A stretch of DNA of 64,000 nucleotides from Faecalibacter sp. LW9 (GCF_034661295.1 NZ_CP141062.1:2232001-2296000); one strand, 5' to 3'; counted from the first letter of the stretch, positions 37,131 to 46,708 are shown. Notes: generated by a model from the letters alone, not told the origin. Translations and numbers: made by a program.

Positions 37131-37667
37131 TTAAATTTTTTCGTGTGTGGGCCTAATTAATCGATCCGTTTCATAACCCAACGCTTCAGCTTTTTGTAAG
37201 AATCTTGATTTAATCCCATCTGGAATTGATTTTTGACGAGATAATATCCATAAGTAATCCGTGTTTTTTCCGGCAACTAAAGCATATTGGTAATGTTCAT
37301 CTAAGTCGATAACATTATAAGCAGAATACAATGGACCAAAGAAAGAAACTTTAAATTTACCATATCCAGGTTTGGTTTGTTTGGCAATTCCTTTACTTTT
37401 TTTCCATTCTTTTTTCTTCTCATCATATCCTCGGTTAATCACTTGTACCGAACCATCTTCATTCATTAAGTAACGAGCGGTTGTATTGGTTTTGTCCTTT
37501 TCCCAATAAAAATCCATTCGAGCAATCTCGTACCATAATCCTAAATATTTATTAATATCAAAATTTGGTACAACTTCGAACGCAATATTCTTATCCGATC
37601 GATTTCTGATAAGATAGGCTGCAGCACCAAGCGCTAAACCAGCAAGTGCCATATTTTTATATTTCAT
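37131..37667 (-). CDS. Lipocalin family protein (Blc-like)
   Basis: This 178-residue protein has an N-terminal hydrophobic anchor (MALAGLALGAAAYLI) and a lipocalin barrel. The first conserved motif is NFDINKYLGLWYEIARMDFYWE (GxWYEIAR), and YQYALVAGKNTDYLWILSRQKSIP is the last motif, as in Blc/apolipoprotein D. By family it binds lipids, perhaps lysophospholipids, in the envelope. It has no lipobox Cys, unlike E. coli Blc. Confidence 0.9.
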   Translation of the reverse strand: MKYKNMALAGLALGAAAYLIRNRSDKNIAFEVVPNFDINKYLGLWYEIARMDFYWEKDKTNTTARYLMNEDGSVQVINRGYDEKKKEWKKSKGIAKQTKPGYGKFKVSFFGPLYSAYNVIDLDEHYQYALVAGKNTDYLWILSRQKSIPDGIKSRFLQKAEALGYETDRLIRPTHEKI

Positions 37668-37811
37668 AATTCGATAATGTTTTTGTTAAACTATCAATTA
37701 CTCTACCAATTTGAATGAAATGGTGTGTAATTTATGTTCATCAGTTGGTATAGATTTTATATAAACCTATAAAATTTATTGTTGATTTTCAACTTTTCGG
37801 AAAATTTTCCA

Positions 37812-37840
37812 TAAAAAAAGCGTTACAAAAAGTAACGCTT
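37812..37840 (-). terminator. Terminator of the ald operon
   Basis: AAGCGTTAC pairs with GTAACGCTT around AAAAA, with seven T following on the minus strand. Confidence 0.85.
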
Positions 37841-37844
37841 CATT

Positions 37845-38219
37845 TTATTTCTTTTTGATGGAGATTAATTTAGATGTTTCTTTACAAATTTCGAAAACCA
37901 TTTCGTAATTTTTAGATTCATCCTTGTAATCGGCTAAATATGTTCGGCAAGGAACACCATTTTTATCCGATTTATCAAAATCAATTTTACTTTTAGAAAA
38001 TAATTTTTTCTTTAAAAAGGTAGAGTCTAATCCTTCTGTTTCAAAAAACACAGCCGCTTCATTAGTGAATTTTAAATTCTTTGCTGTGGCTTCTTCTAAT
38101 ACACGGGCATTTGGAAAATAGTTACAAGAAAATGCACGTGGACCAAAAGCCATGGCAACAAACACTAATCCGATAGATACACCCATCAAATACTTTAATA
38201 ATCGTTGTGTGAACGTCAT
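37845..38219 (-). CDS. Small membrane-anchored protein (DUF4258-like)
   Basis: This 124-residue protein has one N-terminal TM helix (about 9-29) and a periplasmic part beginning AFSCNYFPNARVLEEATAKNLKF. This motif is typical of flavobacterial proteins filed under DUF4258. Two Cys (in FSCNYF and GVPCRTY) could pair, and a third lies in FEICKE. Its start overlaps the stop of alanine dehydrogenase by four bases. The function is unknown. Confidence 0.65.
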   Translation of the reverse strand: MTFTQRLLKYLMGVSIGLVFVAMAFGPRAFSCNYFPNARVLEEATAKNLKFTNEAAVFFETEGLDSTFLKKKLFSKSKIDFDKSDKNGVPCRTYLADYKDESKNYEMVFEICKETSKLISIKKK

Positions 38220-39421
38220 ACTATTAATAAATTTATATCGTGAAAGGGTAGATCAAACCAATCGCATATGTTCTTTTTTACAACCCTTCCGTGGTACAAA
38301 TATACACCATTTCTGACAGTTTTATCAGTTTTAACTACGGATGAAAATCCTCCTTCATTGGCAATCATTAATAAATAGGATAAAAAATAATTGCTGAGTG
38401 CTTTTGATGAGGTTCTCGACACCCTTGATGTAATATTAGAAACAGCATAATGTATAACTTCATGTTTTACACGAATCGGATGATCGTGAGTTGTAATTTC
38501 TGAGGTCTCAAAACATCCACCTTGATCAATACTTACATCAATAATGACAGCTCCTGGTTTCATTTGTTCTACCATTTGTTCGGTTACCACACAAGGAGTT
38601 CTAGTGTCGCCACGAAGGGCACCTATGGCTAAATCACATCTTCTTAATGCTTTTCCTAATTCTTTAGGATCGATTGTTGAAGTAGGGATACGTTGACCAA
38701 TGTTTTGTTGTAAACGTCTAAGACGTGACAACGAATTATCAAAAACGCGGACAGAAGCTCCTAGACCAATAGCTGTACGAGTTGCATTTTCAGCAACTGT
38801 TCCTGCTCCAAGTATAACGACTTCTGTAGGTCGCACCCCTGTCACACCACCCATTAAAATACCAACACCTCCATTCACTGAAGACATTAATTCAGATCCT
38901 ACAAGTATAGCTGTTGTACCTGCAATTTCACTTAGTAGACGTAAAACAGGCAATTGGTTTTGTTCATCTTTAATAAATTCAAAACCAACTGCAGTAATAC
39001 GTTTTTTCGTTAATTCCGTAAAATATTTTTTGTTGAGTGAATTGGTCGGAACGCTAGAGACTAAAAATGCTCCTGGTTTCATCCATTCAATTTCTTCATC
39101 GGTAACAGGACCAACTTTTAGAATGACGGGTTTCTCAAAAATCGATTGGGGGCTGTATACAATCTCAGCACCAGCTTCAGAATATTCGCGATCAGTAAAA
39201 TTTGCACCTTCTCCTGCGCCAGATTCAATGCTAATTTGATGACCATTATTCACCAATACTTCAACAGCATCGGGAGTCAAAGAAATTCTTTTTTCTTGAT
39301 TATTGGTTTCCTTTGGAATTCCGATACTGAATCGTTCCTTCTTACGTGGGATTTCTAAACACTCCGGTTGAGGAATTAAATCCTCATGAGTAAAAGGGGT
39401 AAATATAGGCTGATCTTCCAT
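38216..39421 (-). CDS. ald: Alanine dehydrogenase
   Basis: This is a 401-residue member of the AlaDH/PNT family. An N-terminal pyruvate-binding domain (FSIGIPKETNNQEKRISLTPDAVEVL, SIESGAGEGANFTDREYSEAGAEIV) is followed by an NAD-binding domain with VVILGAGTVAENATRTAIGLGASVRVFD near residue 203. Its C-terminal variation (DWFDLPFHDINLLIV) fits the Bacteroidota form rather than transhydrogenase alpha. It interconverts alanine and pyruvate plus ammonia with NAD. It is placed next to tsaE and porX, an arrangement seen in other flavobacteria as far as I recall. Confidence 0.88.
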   Translation of the reverse strand: MEDQPIFTPFTHEDLIPQPECLEIPRKKERFSIGIPKETNNQEKRISLTPDAVEVLVNNGHQISIESGAGEGANFTDREYSEAGAEIVYSPQSIFEKPVILKVGPVTDEEIEWMKPGAFLVSSVPTNSLNKKYFTELTKKRITAVGFEFIKDEQNQLPVLRLLSEIAGTTAILVGSELMSSVNGGVGILMGGVTGVRPTEVVILGAGTVAENATRTAIGLGASVRVFDNSLSRLRRLQQNIGQRIPTSTIDPKELGKALRRCDLAIGALRGDTRTPCVVTEQMVEQMKPGAVIIDVSIDQGGCFETSEITTHDHPIRVKHEVIHYAVSNITSRVSRTSSKALSNYFLSYLLMIANEGGFSSVVKTDKTVRNGVYLYHGRVVKKNICDWFDLPFHDINLLIV

Positions 39422-39433
39422 GAAATGATTGGC

Positions 39434-39838
39434 TTATTTTAAAGTTAAATAACGAATTCCGTCACGATTTTCAATGGTAATAATATGATGTTCTTCTGGA
39501 ATCAAATTTTCAACGCGTGATGGTCATTCCATCAAGCAATATGCATTTGAATAAAAATAGTCTTCGATCCCAAAGTCTAAAGCTTCTTCTTCATCATTTA
39601 AACGATAAAAGTCAAAATGATATACTTTCCCTTTTTCTGTATCATATTCATTTACAATTGAAAATGTAGGGCTAGAGATATCATCATCTGTTCCTAATAA
39701 TTTTACAAATTCTTTAATGAATGTCGTTTTTCCAGCTCCCATTTCTCCTTCAAAACAGATTAGTTTATACTCTAATTGTTTTAAAATTTCTCCCGCTACT
39801 TCCGGAATTTGATCTAAACCATTAATTTGATATTCCAT
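39434..39838 (-). pseudogene. tsaE: TsaE, tRNA t6A biosynthesis ATPase, interrupted by an in-frame UGA
   Basis: Read through, the frame encodes a normal 134-residue TsaE. The P-loop is GEMGAGKTTFIKEF near residue 35 and SSPTFSIVNEY is switch-like. YHFDFYRL follows, and the family block CLMEWPSRVENLIPEEHH would be next, ending RDGIRYLTLK. In the sequence given, the Trp codon of EWP is TGA (39524-39526) instead of TGG, which truncates the protein at 104 residues. Downstream codons stay in frame and conserved, so this is one G-to-A change. TsaE is needed for t6A37 in nearly all bacteria, and this Trp is conserved near the nucleotide site. It could be a recent mutation or a base-call error. Confidence 0.88.
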
Positions 39839-39839
39839 T

Positions 39840-41393
39840 TTATTTTTTAGGTGTTAATACAACCAGTGGGATAATCATTTCTTCTAAAGAAATTCCCCCA
39901 TGTTGATACGTATCTTTATAATAATTTACAAAATGATTGTAATTCTTAGGATACGTTAAAAATAAGTTTTCTTTTGCAAAGATATATTTAGATGTCACAT
40001 TAACCTTAGGTAAAAAGAATTTTTCTGGTTGATCAATAGCAAAAACATCTTTTGGATCATATTGCAATTGACGTCCTAATTTATAACGTAGGTTGGTACT
40101 TGATTCTTTGTCCCCAATTACTTTAGTTGGTTCTTTAACGTAAATTGTTCCATGATCTGTGGTAACAATGATTTTAATCCCTTCTGCCGCAGATTTTTTT
40201 ACAATATCCATCAAGTAAGAGTTTTCGAACCAATGTTTGGTTATTGAACGATAGGTTTTATCATCACGAATGATTTCACTCACAATGCGATTATCCGTTT
40301 TAGCATGCGATAAAATATCGATAAAATTATAGACAATCACATTTAAGTCATTGTTTTTATAATTGTTAAAATCATCTGCGATTTTTTTCTCAAAATCAGA
40401 ATTTAAAATCTTAAAGTAATTGAAATTACGGTCACCTAATCCTAATTTTTTTAATTGTAATCCCAGTAATTCCTTTTCATACATGTTTTTATTTCCTTCA
40501 TCTGTGTCATTTAACCAGAATTCTGGATATTTTTTCTCAATCTCTAACGGCATCATTCCTGCAAAGAATGAATTTCGAGCATATTGAGTAGCGGATGGTA
40601 AAATACTATAGTATAAATTTTCTTTTTCTTGATTATAATATTTATGAAAAAGAGGTTCGATGGTTTTCCATTGATCAAATCGTAAATTATCGACAAGAAT
40701 TAATAAAACTTTTTCGTTAGGTGTAACTTGTGGTTTGACCAATTGTTGGAAGACATTATGGGATAGGATAGGGGCATCCTCTTGATCATGAAGCCAATCT
40801 TCATAATTTCTTTCAATGAATTTGAAAAAAGCGGCGTTGGCATCTTTTTTTTGATTTTCAATGATATCGACTAATCCTTTATCTTCGATATTCTCCAGTT
40901 CCAATTCCCAATGCACTAATTTTTTGTACACTTCTTGCCAATCTTCGAAATCACGCGCATTCATAATATCCATGGCAATGGTTCTAAATTCTTGTTGGTA
41001 ATTAATTACCGTTTTCTCAGAAATGATTTTAGAACTATCTAAGATTTTTTTAAGACTTAAAAGGATTTGATTTGGATTAACAGGTTTGATTAAATAATCG
41101 GCAATGTGCTTCCCAATCGCATCTTCCATAATATGCTCTTCTTCCGACTTTGTTACCATAATTAAAGGTAAATTTGGTCGAATTTCCTTGATTTTTGGTA
41201 AAGCATCTAAGCCACTCATACCTGGCATATTTTCATCAATCAATACTGCGTCATAGTTGTTATTTTCAATCATTTCTATGGCGTCTGTAGCATTATTTGA
41301 AGTATACGTTTCGTATCCTTTTTTTTCGAGAAATAATAAGTGAGGTTTTAAAAAGTCGATTTCATCATCGACCCATAATATTTTTATTGGCAT
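39840..41393 (-). CDS. porX: PorX, response regulator with alkaline phosphatase-like domain (type IX secretion)
   Basis: This 517-residue protein has a CheY receiver at 1-120 (KILWVDDEID acidic pocket, phospho-acceptor Asp53 in AVLIDENMPG, Lys in YLIKPVNP), a helical linker and a PglZ/alkaline-phosphatase-like domain (about 210-515; LLILVDNLRFDQW and VTTDHGT). This is the PorX architecture that links the PorY kinase and sigma factors to type IX secretion genes, with phosphodiesterase activity on cyclic oligonucleotides in studied members. The ATG at 41393 is used, since a TATATTTG promoter element (41436-41443) covers the earlier frame. Confidence 0.93.
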   Translation of the reverse strand: MPIKILWVDDEIDFLKPHLLFLEKKGYETYTSNNATDAIEMIENNNYDAVLIDENMPGMSGLDALPKIKEIRPNLPLIMVTKSEEEHIMEDAIGKHIADYLIKPVNPNQILLSLKKILDSSKIISEKTVINYQQEFRTIAMDIMNARDFEDWQEVYKKLVHWELELENIEDKGLVDIIENQKKDANAAFFKFIERNYEDWLHDQEDAPILSHNVFQQLVKPQVTPNEKVLLILVDNLRFDQWKTIEPLFHKYYNQEKENLYYSILPSATQYARNSFFAGMMPLEIEKKYPEFWLNDTDEGNKNMYEKELLGLQLKKLGLGDRNFNYFKILNSDFEKKIADDFNNYKNNDLNVIVYNFIDILSHAKTDNRIVSEIIRDDKTYRSITKHWFENSYLMDIVKKSAAEGIKIIVTTDHGTIYVKEPTKVIGDKESSTNLRYKLGRQLQYDPKDVFAIDQPEKFFLPKVNVTSKYIFAKENLFLTYPKNYNHFVNYYKDTYQHGGISLEEMIIPLVVLTPKK

Positions 41394-41435
41394 ACAATTA
41401 ATTGTTATGTTATCAAGTGTTCTTTCTGATTCACT

Positions 41436-41443
41436 CAAATATA
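41436..41443 (-). promoter_or_regulatory. Promoter -7 element of porX
   Basis: TATATTTG on the minus strand is a perfect TAnnTTTG, with a start near 41429, about 36 bases before ATG 41393. Confidence 0.5.
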
Positions 41444-41524
41444 GATAAATTCAATTCAAAACGTTTCAAAATACTTTGTTAAGGTTTTCAGTATAAAGTA
41501 TCAAATTTTTACGGTTGATTGTGT

Positions 41525-41532
41525 TATCTTTG
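41525..41532 (+). promoter_or_regulatory. Promoter -7 element of the HD hydrolase gene
   Basis: TATCTTTG matches TAnnTTTG and lies 28 bases before ATG 41560. Confidence 0.45.
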
Positions 41533-41559
41533 TACTAAATATCGCTATAAACTTCGAGA

Positions 41560-42771
41560 ATGAAGAAAAAGTTTAAAATAATAAACGATCCTGTTCATGG
41601 AATTATTACAATTCCAAATGCATTAATTTATTCTATTATTCAGCATCGTTATTTTCAGCGACTACGTAAAATTTCTCAAAATGGTTTAACGGAATTGGTT
41701 TATCCCGGAGCCAAACATTCTCGATTTAACCATGCATTAGGTTGCATGCATCTGATGCAAAAATCCATTGAAGTTTTAAAAGAAAAAGGTGTTGAAATAT
41801 CTGCAGAGGAAGAAAAAGGAGCGTATGTTGCGATATTACTTCACGATTTAGGTCATGGCCCATTTTCTCACTCGTTGGAATATTCAATTATTGATGGTTC
41901 ACATCATGAAGAAATTTCTTTGCAAATGATGGAAGAGTTAAACCGTGAATTTAATGGAGAACTAACATTAGCCATCTCTATTTTTACGGGGCAATACCCT
42001 CGAAGATTTTTGAGCCAGTTGGTGTCCAGTCAGTTGGATGTAGACCGTTTGGATTATCTTAAACGGGATAGTTTTTTTACAGGAGTTGTAGAAGGGAATA
42101 TTAATCCTGAACGCATCATTTCGATGATGAATGTAAAGAATAATGAGTTAGTTATTGATGCTAAAGGTATATCTTCAGTTGAAAAATTTTTAATGGCAAG
42201 AATATTCATGTATAATAATGTGTATCTTCATAAAACGTCATTTTCAGCAGAGAACTATTTAATTCAAGTCCTACGAAGAGCAAAAGAACTTACACGTCAA
42301 GGAGAAGATTTATTCGCAACTTCAGCATTCAAATATTTTCTGGAAGGAAAAGAATCAGGAAGGTTATCGAAGCATGGATTAGAATTATTTGCTCAACTGG
42401 ATGATTCGGATGTATTGAGTGCGATTAAGGAATGGCAATTTCATCAAGATATCATTTTATCCACTTTAGCACAAGCCATTGTTGAACGAAGATTACCAAA
42501 ATCTGAAGTCAAAATTCAAAAAAATCCTGAAACTAAAATTAGAAAAGAGGAAGAACGAATCAAAAAACTTTTAGGGATTGACGATGCCAGTTATTTTGTA
42601 CAACAATCTGAAATTAAGATCACTCCATATCAAACGGATAAACATCCCATTCTTATCGCTTTCAAAAACGGAAATGTAGAAGAAATTGTGGATGTTCCTC
42701 AAAGTATTCTGCGCGAGGTTTTAAAACAACCCATTATAAAGTATCATTACCATACAATTAAAGTGAAATAA
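41560..42771 (+). CDS. HD domain protein (dNTP triphosphohydrolase-like)
   Basis: This is a 403-residue protein. The HD superfamily metal site is made by RFNHALGCMHLM (His), LLHDLGHGPFSHSLE (HD) and the later SQLDVDRLDYLKRDS (Asp). This layout and KIINDPVHGIITIPN at the start fit the YdhJ/SAMHD1-like group of dNTP or nucleotide hydrolases. The substrate is not known from sequence. It sits upstream of lpxD on the same strand, separated by 72 bases with a probable internal promoter. Confidence 0.87.
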   Translation: MKKKFKIINDPVHGIITIPNALIYSIIQHRYFQRLRKISQNGLTELVYPGAKHSRFNHALGCMHLMQKSIEVLKEKGVEISAEEEKGAYVAILLHDLGHGPFSHSLEYSIIDGSHHEEISLQMMEELNREFNGELTLAISIFTGQYPRRFLSQLVSSQLDVDRLDYLKRDSFFTGVVEGNINPERIISMMNVKNNELVIDAKGISSVEKFLMARIFMYNNVYLHKTSFSAENYLIQVLRRAKELTRQGEDLFATSAFKYFLEGKESGRLSKHGLELFAQLDDSDVLSAIKEWQFHQDIILSTLAQAIVERRLPKSEVKIQKNPETKIRKEEERIKKLLGIDDASYFVQQSEIKITPYQTDKHPILIAFKNGNVEEIVDVPQSILREVLKQPIIKYHYHTIKVK

Positions 42772-42829
42772 AGATTGACAAAATTGTTAATTTTAGAAAT
42801 AAAGTGATGAAGAATTTAATAAAAATAAC

Positions 42830-42837
42830 TACTTTTG
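42830..42837 (+). promoter_or_regulatory. Promoter -7 element at lpxD
   Basis: TACTTTTG matches TAnnTTTG and ends 6 bases before the lpxD ATG at 42844. If used, the transcript would be almost leaderless. This also argues against the TTG start at 42835. Confidence 0.4.
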
Positions 42838-42843
42838 CGGACT

Positions 42844-43869
42844 ATGAAATTTAAAGCAGCAGAAATTGCGAAATTACTTAATGGGTCTGTAAAAGGAGAT
42901 GAAAATGCAGAGATTTGGACACTTTCAAAAATTGAAGAAGGTGCTGAAGGAAGTATTTCGTTTCTAGCTAATCCAAAGTATGAAGAATATATTTACACGA
43001 CAAAATCGTCCGTTGTAATTGTAAACAAAAGTTTTGTACCATCACAACCAATTCAAGCAAATTTAATCATTGTTGATGATGCATACCATGCTTTCACTAT
43101 TTTATTAAATCATTACAACACCATAAAAAATAATAAGACAGGTATTGAAGAATTTGCACGTATTTCAGAAACAGCTCAAGTAGGAGAATCTGTTTATGTG
43201 GGAAGTTTTTCTTATCTTGCTTCGAATGTGAAGTTAGGGAATAATGTGAAAATTTATCCTAATTGTACGATTGGAGAAAATGTTGTAATTGGTGATAATA
43301 CAGTTATACACTCGGGTTCACAAGTTTATGAAGGATGTGAAATAGGTGCAAATTGTATTATTCACTCTAATGTTGTCATTGGTTCAGATGGGTTTGGTTT
43401 TGCGCCAAAGGCTGATGGAACTTATGATAAAATTCCACAAATTGGAAATGTAATCATTGAAGATGATGTTGAAATTGGATCGGGATCAACGATTGATAGA
43501 GCTACAATGGGATCAACGATTATTCGTAAAGGAGCAAAATTAGACAATCAAATTCAGATTGCGCACAATGTGCAAGTTGGTGAAAATACAGTGATTGCTT
43601 CTCAAACAGGAATTGCAGGATCAACTAAAATTGGACGTAATTGTATGATTGGAGGACAAGTTGGTATTGTTGGACACATTAAAATTGGTGACTTTGTTCA
43701 AATTCAAGCACAATCGGGTGTCAATTCGGATGTGAAAGACGGTCAACAGCTTTATGGATCACCAGCAATCAATGCGGTAGATTTCAGAAAATCATACGTT
43801 CATTTCCGTAAGTTTCCAGCGATTGTGAAACGAATTGATCAGTTAGAAAAAGAAAACAAACAAAAGTAA
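42844..43869 (+). CDS. lpxD: UDP-3-O-(3-hydroxyacyl)glucosamine N-acyltransferase
   Basis: This is a 341-residue protein with an N-terminal uridine-binding domain (about 1-100) and a left-handed beta-helix of hexapeptide repeats (about 105-310, e.g. [16 protein letters not shown]). The catalytic His lies in [10 protein letters not shown] near 239. It adds the N-linked 3-hydroxyacyl chain in lipid A synthesis (third step). It is the first gene of a lipid A operon; lpxC/fabZ follows after 6 bases. Confidence 0.95.
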   Translation: MKFKAAEIAKLLNGSVKGDENAEIWTLSKIEEGAEGSISFLANPKYEEYIYTTKSSVVIVNKSFVPSQPIQANLIIVDDAYHAFTILLNHYNTIKNNKTGIEEFARISETAQVGESVYVGSFSYLASNVKLGNNVKIYPNCTIGENVVIGDNTVIHSGSQVYEGCEIGANCIIHSNVVIGSDGFGFAPKADGTYDKIPQIGNVIIEDDVEIGSGSTIDRATMGSTIIRKGAKLDNQIQIAHNVQVGENTVIASQTGIAGSTKIGRNCMIGGQVGIVGHIKIGDFVQIQAQSGVNSDVKDGQQLYGSPAINAVDFRKSYVHFRKFPAIVKRIDQLEKENKQK

Positions 43870-43875
43870 AAGTTA

Positions 43876-45264
43876 ATGTCTGATAAGCAAAAAACTTTAG
43901 CGAAAGAAGCTGTCCTTTCTGGGGTCGGACTTCATACGGGGAATAATGTAACATTAACATTTAAACCTGCAGAGCCTGATACAGGTTTTGTATTTGTAAG
44001 AACAGACTTAGAAGGGAATCCTCAAGTAGAAGCAGATGCACAATATGTTGTAAGCACTGCTCGAGGTACAACTTTAGAGAAGAAAGGGGTAAAAGTTCAT
44101 ACAACAGAACACGTCTTAGCGGCTCTTGTTGGAATGGATATTGACAACTGTTTCATCGAAATTGATAATGCTGAACCACCAATTATGGATGGGTCATCGA
44201 AATATTTTGTAGAAGCTATTGAAAACGCAGGTATAGTCGAGCAAGATAAAGATCGTGAGTATTTCAAAATCAAAGAAATTGTCACTTATGTAGATCCTGA
44301 GACAGGGTCTGAAATAACGGCAATTCCTTCTGATGAGTATCAAATTACTGCAATGGTTGATTTTGGGACTAAAGTCTTAGGAACACAAAATGCAACTTTA
44401 TCGTCTATGAAAGATTTCAAAAAAGATATCTCTCAAGCCCGTACATTTTGTTTCTTACACGAGTTAGAGCAATTGTTAGCAGCAGGACTAGTTAAAGGTG
44501 GTGATTTAGATAATGCGATTGTTTATGTGGACAAAGAAATTACTCCAGAAACAAAAGAACGTTTATGTAAAGCGTTTAATCGTGAAGATGTAGCCATTCG
44601 TCCTAATGGTATTTTAGACCATTTAACGTTGCATTACCCAAATGAAGCAGCACGTCATAAATTATTGGATGTTGTAGGAGATTTAGCTTTAATTGGAAAA
44701 AAATTAAAAGCAAAAATTATTGCAACAAAACCTGGGCATCAGACTAACACAAATTTTGCAAAAAAATTAAGCAAACAAATCAAATTAGCACAACGTAATA
44801 AAGTGCCAGAATTTGATTTAACTGCTGATCTGGTATACGATATCAATGATATCATCAAATTATTACCTCATAGACCTCCATTTTTATTAATTGATAAAGT
44901 AATTTCTAAAACAGCGACTGAATTAATCGGGGTGAAAAATGTAACCATGAACGAACCGTTCTTTGTGGGACATTTTCCAAAAGAACCTGTTATGCCTGGA
45001 GTGTTACAAATAGAAGCTATGGCTCAATTGGGTGGTTTATTAATCTTAGGAGAGTTAGAAAATCCACAGGATTATTCAACATACTTCATGAAGATTGAAA
45101 ATGCTAAGTTTAAACGTAAAGTAGTACCAGGAGACACTTTAGTGTTTAAACTGGAGTTATTAGAGCCAATCAGAAGAGGAATTGTACATATGCAAGGGTA
45201 TGGCTATGTAAACAATACAATTGCTGTAGAAGCAGAAATGATGGCTGTTATTACTAAAGAATAA
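43876..45264 (+). CDS. lpxC/fabZ: Bifunctional UDP-3-O-acyl-N-acetylglucosamine deacetylase / 3-hydroxyacyl-ACP dehydratase
   Basis: This 462-residue fusion is typical of Bacteroidota. LpxC is at 1-305 (zinc site HTTEHVLAALVGM; LDHLTLHYPNEAARHKLLDVVGDLALIGK), and FabZ is at about 320-462 (LLPHRPPFLLIDKV, GHFPKEPVMPGVLQIEAMAQ with the catalytic His and Glu). LpxC performs the committed deacetylation of lipid A synthesis, while FabZ dehydrates 3-hydroxyacyl-ACP, which competes for the same acyl donor. Fusing the two balances lipid A and phospholipid synthesis. Confidence 0.97.
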   Translation: MSDKQKTLAKEAVLSGVGLHTGNNVTLTFKPAEPDTGFVFVRTDLEGNPQVEADAQYVVSTARGTTLEKKGVKVHTTEHVLAALVGMDIDNCFIEIDNAEPPIMDGSSKYFVEAIENAGIVEQDKDREYFKIKEIVTYVDPETGSEITAIPSDEYQITAMVDFGTKVLGTQNATLSSMKDFKKDISQARTFCFLHELEQLLAAGLVKGGDLDNAIVYVDKEITPETKERLCKAFNREDVAIRPNGILDHLTLHYPNEAARHKLLDVVGDLALIGKKLKAKIIATKPGHQTNTNFAKKLSKQIKLAQRNKVPEFDLTADLVYDINDIIKLLPHRPPFLLIDKVISKTATELIGVKNVTMNEPFFVGHFPKEPVMPGVLQIEAMAQLGGLLILGELENPQDYSTYFMKIENAKFKRKVVPGDTLVFKLELLEPIRRGIVHMQGYGYVNNTIAVEAEMMAVITKE

Positions 45265-45271
45265 TTAAGAA

Positions 45272-46066
45272 ATGGAAATTGTAAATTATCCGATGGCTTA
45301 TGTACATCCAAATGCAAAAATTGGTGAAAATGTAACAATAAGTCCATTCTCGACAATTATGGATGATGTTGAAATCGGCGATGGAACATGGATTGGTCCA
45401 AACGTAACGATTATGGAAGGTTCGAGAATTGGAAAAAATTGTAAAATTTATCCAGGAACAGTAATTTCGGGAGAGCCTCAAGATTTAAAATACGAAGGAG
45501 AGAAAACGTTAACTTTTATTGGTGACAACACGACGATTCGTGAATGTGTTACTGTGAATAAGGGGACGAAAGCATTAGGATATACAAAAATTGGGAACAA
45601 CTGTTTAATTATGGCAACGGCTCATATTGCACACGATTGTGTGGTTGGGAATAATGTTGTTATTGTAAATGGTTGTGGTTTAGCTGGGCACATAGAAATT
45701 GGAGATAATGCATTTATAGGAGGAATGAGTGCTGTACATCAATTTACTAAAATTGGAGAACACTCTTTTATTGCCGGAGCAACACAGGTTCGTAAAGATG
45801 TACCACCATATGTTAAAGCTGCTAAAAATCCAGTAGCTTACGCAGGTGTTAATGCCATTGGTTTACGTAGAAAAGGATTTTCATCAGAAGAAATCTACGA
45901 AATTCAAGGGATGTACAGAATCCTATACCAACAAAAAAATAATGTCTCACAAGCAACTGAGCAAATCTTAGAGAAATTTCAACCATCAGTTCATCGTGAT
46001 AAAATTATTGAATTTATCAATACGAGTGAACGTGGTGTAATGAAAGGTTATAGCTCAGGATCGTAA
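45272..46066 (+). CDS. lpxA: UDP-N-acetylglucosamine acyltransferase
   Basis: This is a 264-residue left-handed beta-helix acyltransferase with hexapeptide repeats at 10-190 (PNAKIGENVTISPFSTI, ...), the catalytic His in TAHIAHDCVVG (about 126) and a C-terminal helical domain (GLRRKGFSSEEIYEIQGMYRILY). It begins lipid A synthesis by O-acylation of UDP-GlcNAc. It follows lpxC/fabZ by 7 bases. The start could also be MAYVHPN, 7 codons on. Confidence 0.96.
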   Translation: MEIVNYPMAYVHPNAKIGENVTISPFSTIMDDVEIGDGTWIGPNVTIMEGSRIGKNCKIYPGTVISGEPQDLKYEGEKTLTFIGDNTTIRECVTVNKGTKALGYTKIGNNCLIMATAHIAHDCVVGNNVVIVNGCGLAGHIEIGDNAFIGGMSAVHQFTKIGEHSFIAGATQVRKDVPPYVKAAKNPVAYAGVNAIGLRRKGFSSEEIYEIQGMYRILYQQKNNVSQATEQILEKFQPSVHRDKIIEFINTSERGVMKGYSSGS

Positions 46067-46087
46067 ACTTATAAAATTCAAACTTAA

Positions 46088-46654
46088 ATGGCAACAACTG
46101 CTGATATCAGAAAAGGTTTATGTATCATTTTTAACAACGATACATACAAGATTATCGAGTTCTTACACGTTAAACCAGGTAAAGGTCCTGCTTTCGTAAG
46201 AACAAAATTAAAATCGTTAACTACAGGTAAAGTTTTAGATAATACTTTCTCTGCTGGTCACAAAATTGATGAAGTTCGTGTAGAAACTCGTAACTACCAA
46301 TACTTATACGAAGATGATAATGGTTTCCACTTCATGAATAATGACGATTTCTCTCAAGTTTATTTAAACAAAGACTTAATCGATAACTCACAATTCATGA
46401 AAGCTGGTGATGAGGTGAAAATCTTATTCCGTGCTTCTGACGAAACTGCTTTAGCTGCTGAATTACCAAATACAGTTGTGTTAGAAATTACTTACACTGA
46501 GCCAGGTTTAAAAGGTGATACTGCAACAAATGCAACTAAACCTGCAACAACAGAAACAGGAGCTGAAATTCGTGTTCCTTTATTCATTAACGAAGGTGAT
46601 AAAGTAAAAATCAACACTGAAGACGGTTCTTACGTAGAGCGTGTAAAAGAATAA
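46088..46654 (+). CDS. efp: Translation elongation factor P
   Basis: This is a 188-residue three-domain protein. Domain I carries HVKPGKGPAFVRTKLKS, whose loop Lys (about residue 32) is the site of modification in many bacteria. The C-terminal EIRVPLFINEGDKVKINTEDGSYVERV is the EF-P signature. It relieves ribosome stalling at polyproline. It is 21 bases after lpxA, so it is part of the same operon, and ends at a terminator. Confidence 0.97.
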   Translation: MATTADIRKGLCIIFNNDTYKIIEFLHVKPGKGPAFVRTKLKSLTTGKVLDNTFSAGHKIDEVRVETRNYQYLYEDDNGFHFMNNDDFSQVYLNKDLIDNSQFMKAGDEVKILFRASDETALAAELPNTVVLEITYTEPGLKGDTATNATKPATTETGAEIRVPLFINEGDKVKINTEDGSYVERVKE

Positions 46655-46680
46655 TTGATTGATCAATCAATATATTATAT

Positions 46681-46708
46681 AGCCATCATTTTTGATGGCT
46701 TTTTTTAT
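46681..46708 (+). terminator. Terminator of the lpxD-efp operon
   Basis: AGCCATCA pairs with TGATGGCT around TTTT, followed by T6. Confidence 0.88.

Noticed and set aside
38700-39239. Plus-strand ORF of 179 codons opposite alanine dehydrogenase
   Set aside because: It is antisense to a clear conserved gene and its translation resembles no protein family.
39524-39526. UGA read as Trp through a changed genetic code
   Set aside because: UGA is a normal stop in this window, for example at the overlapping ATGA stops at 7608-7610 and 26840-26842, and an RF2 gene is present.
41394-41438. Fifteen extra N-terminal residues on PorX
   Set aside because: They would need a TTG start inside a TATATTTG promoter region, and the receiver domain begins directly at ATG 41393.
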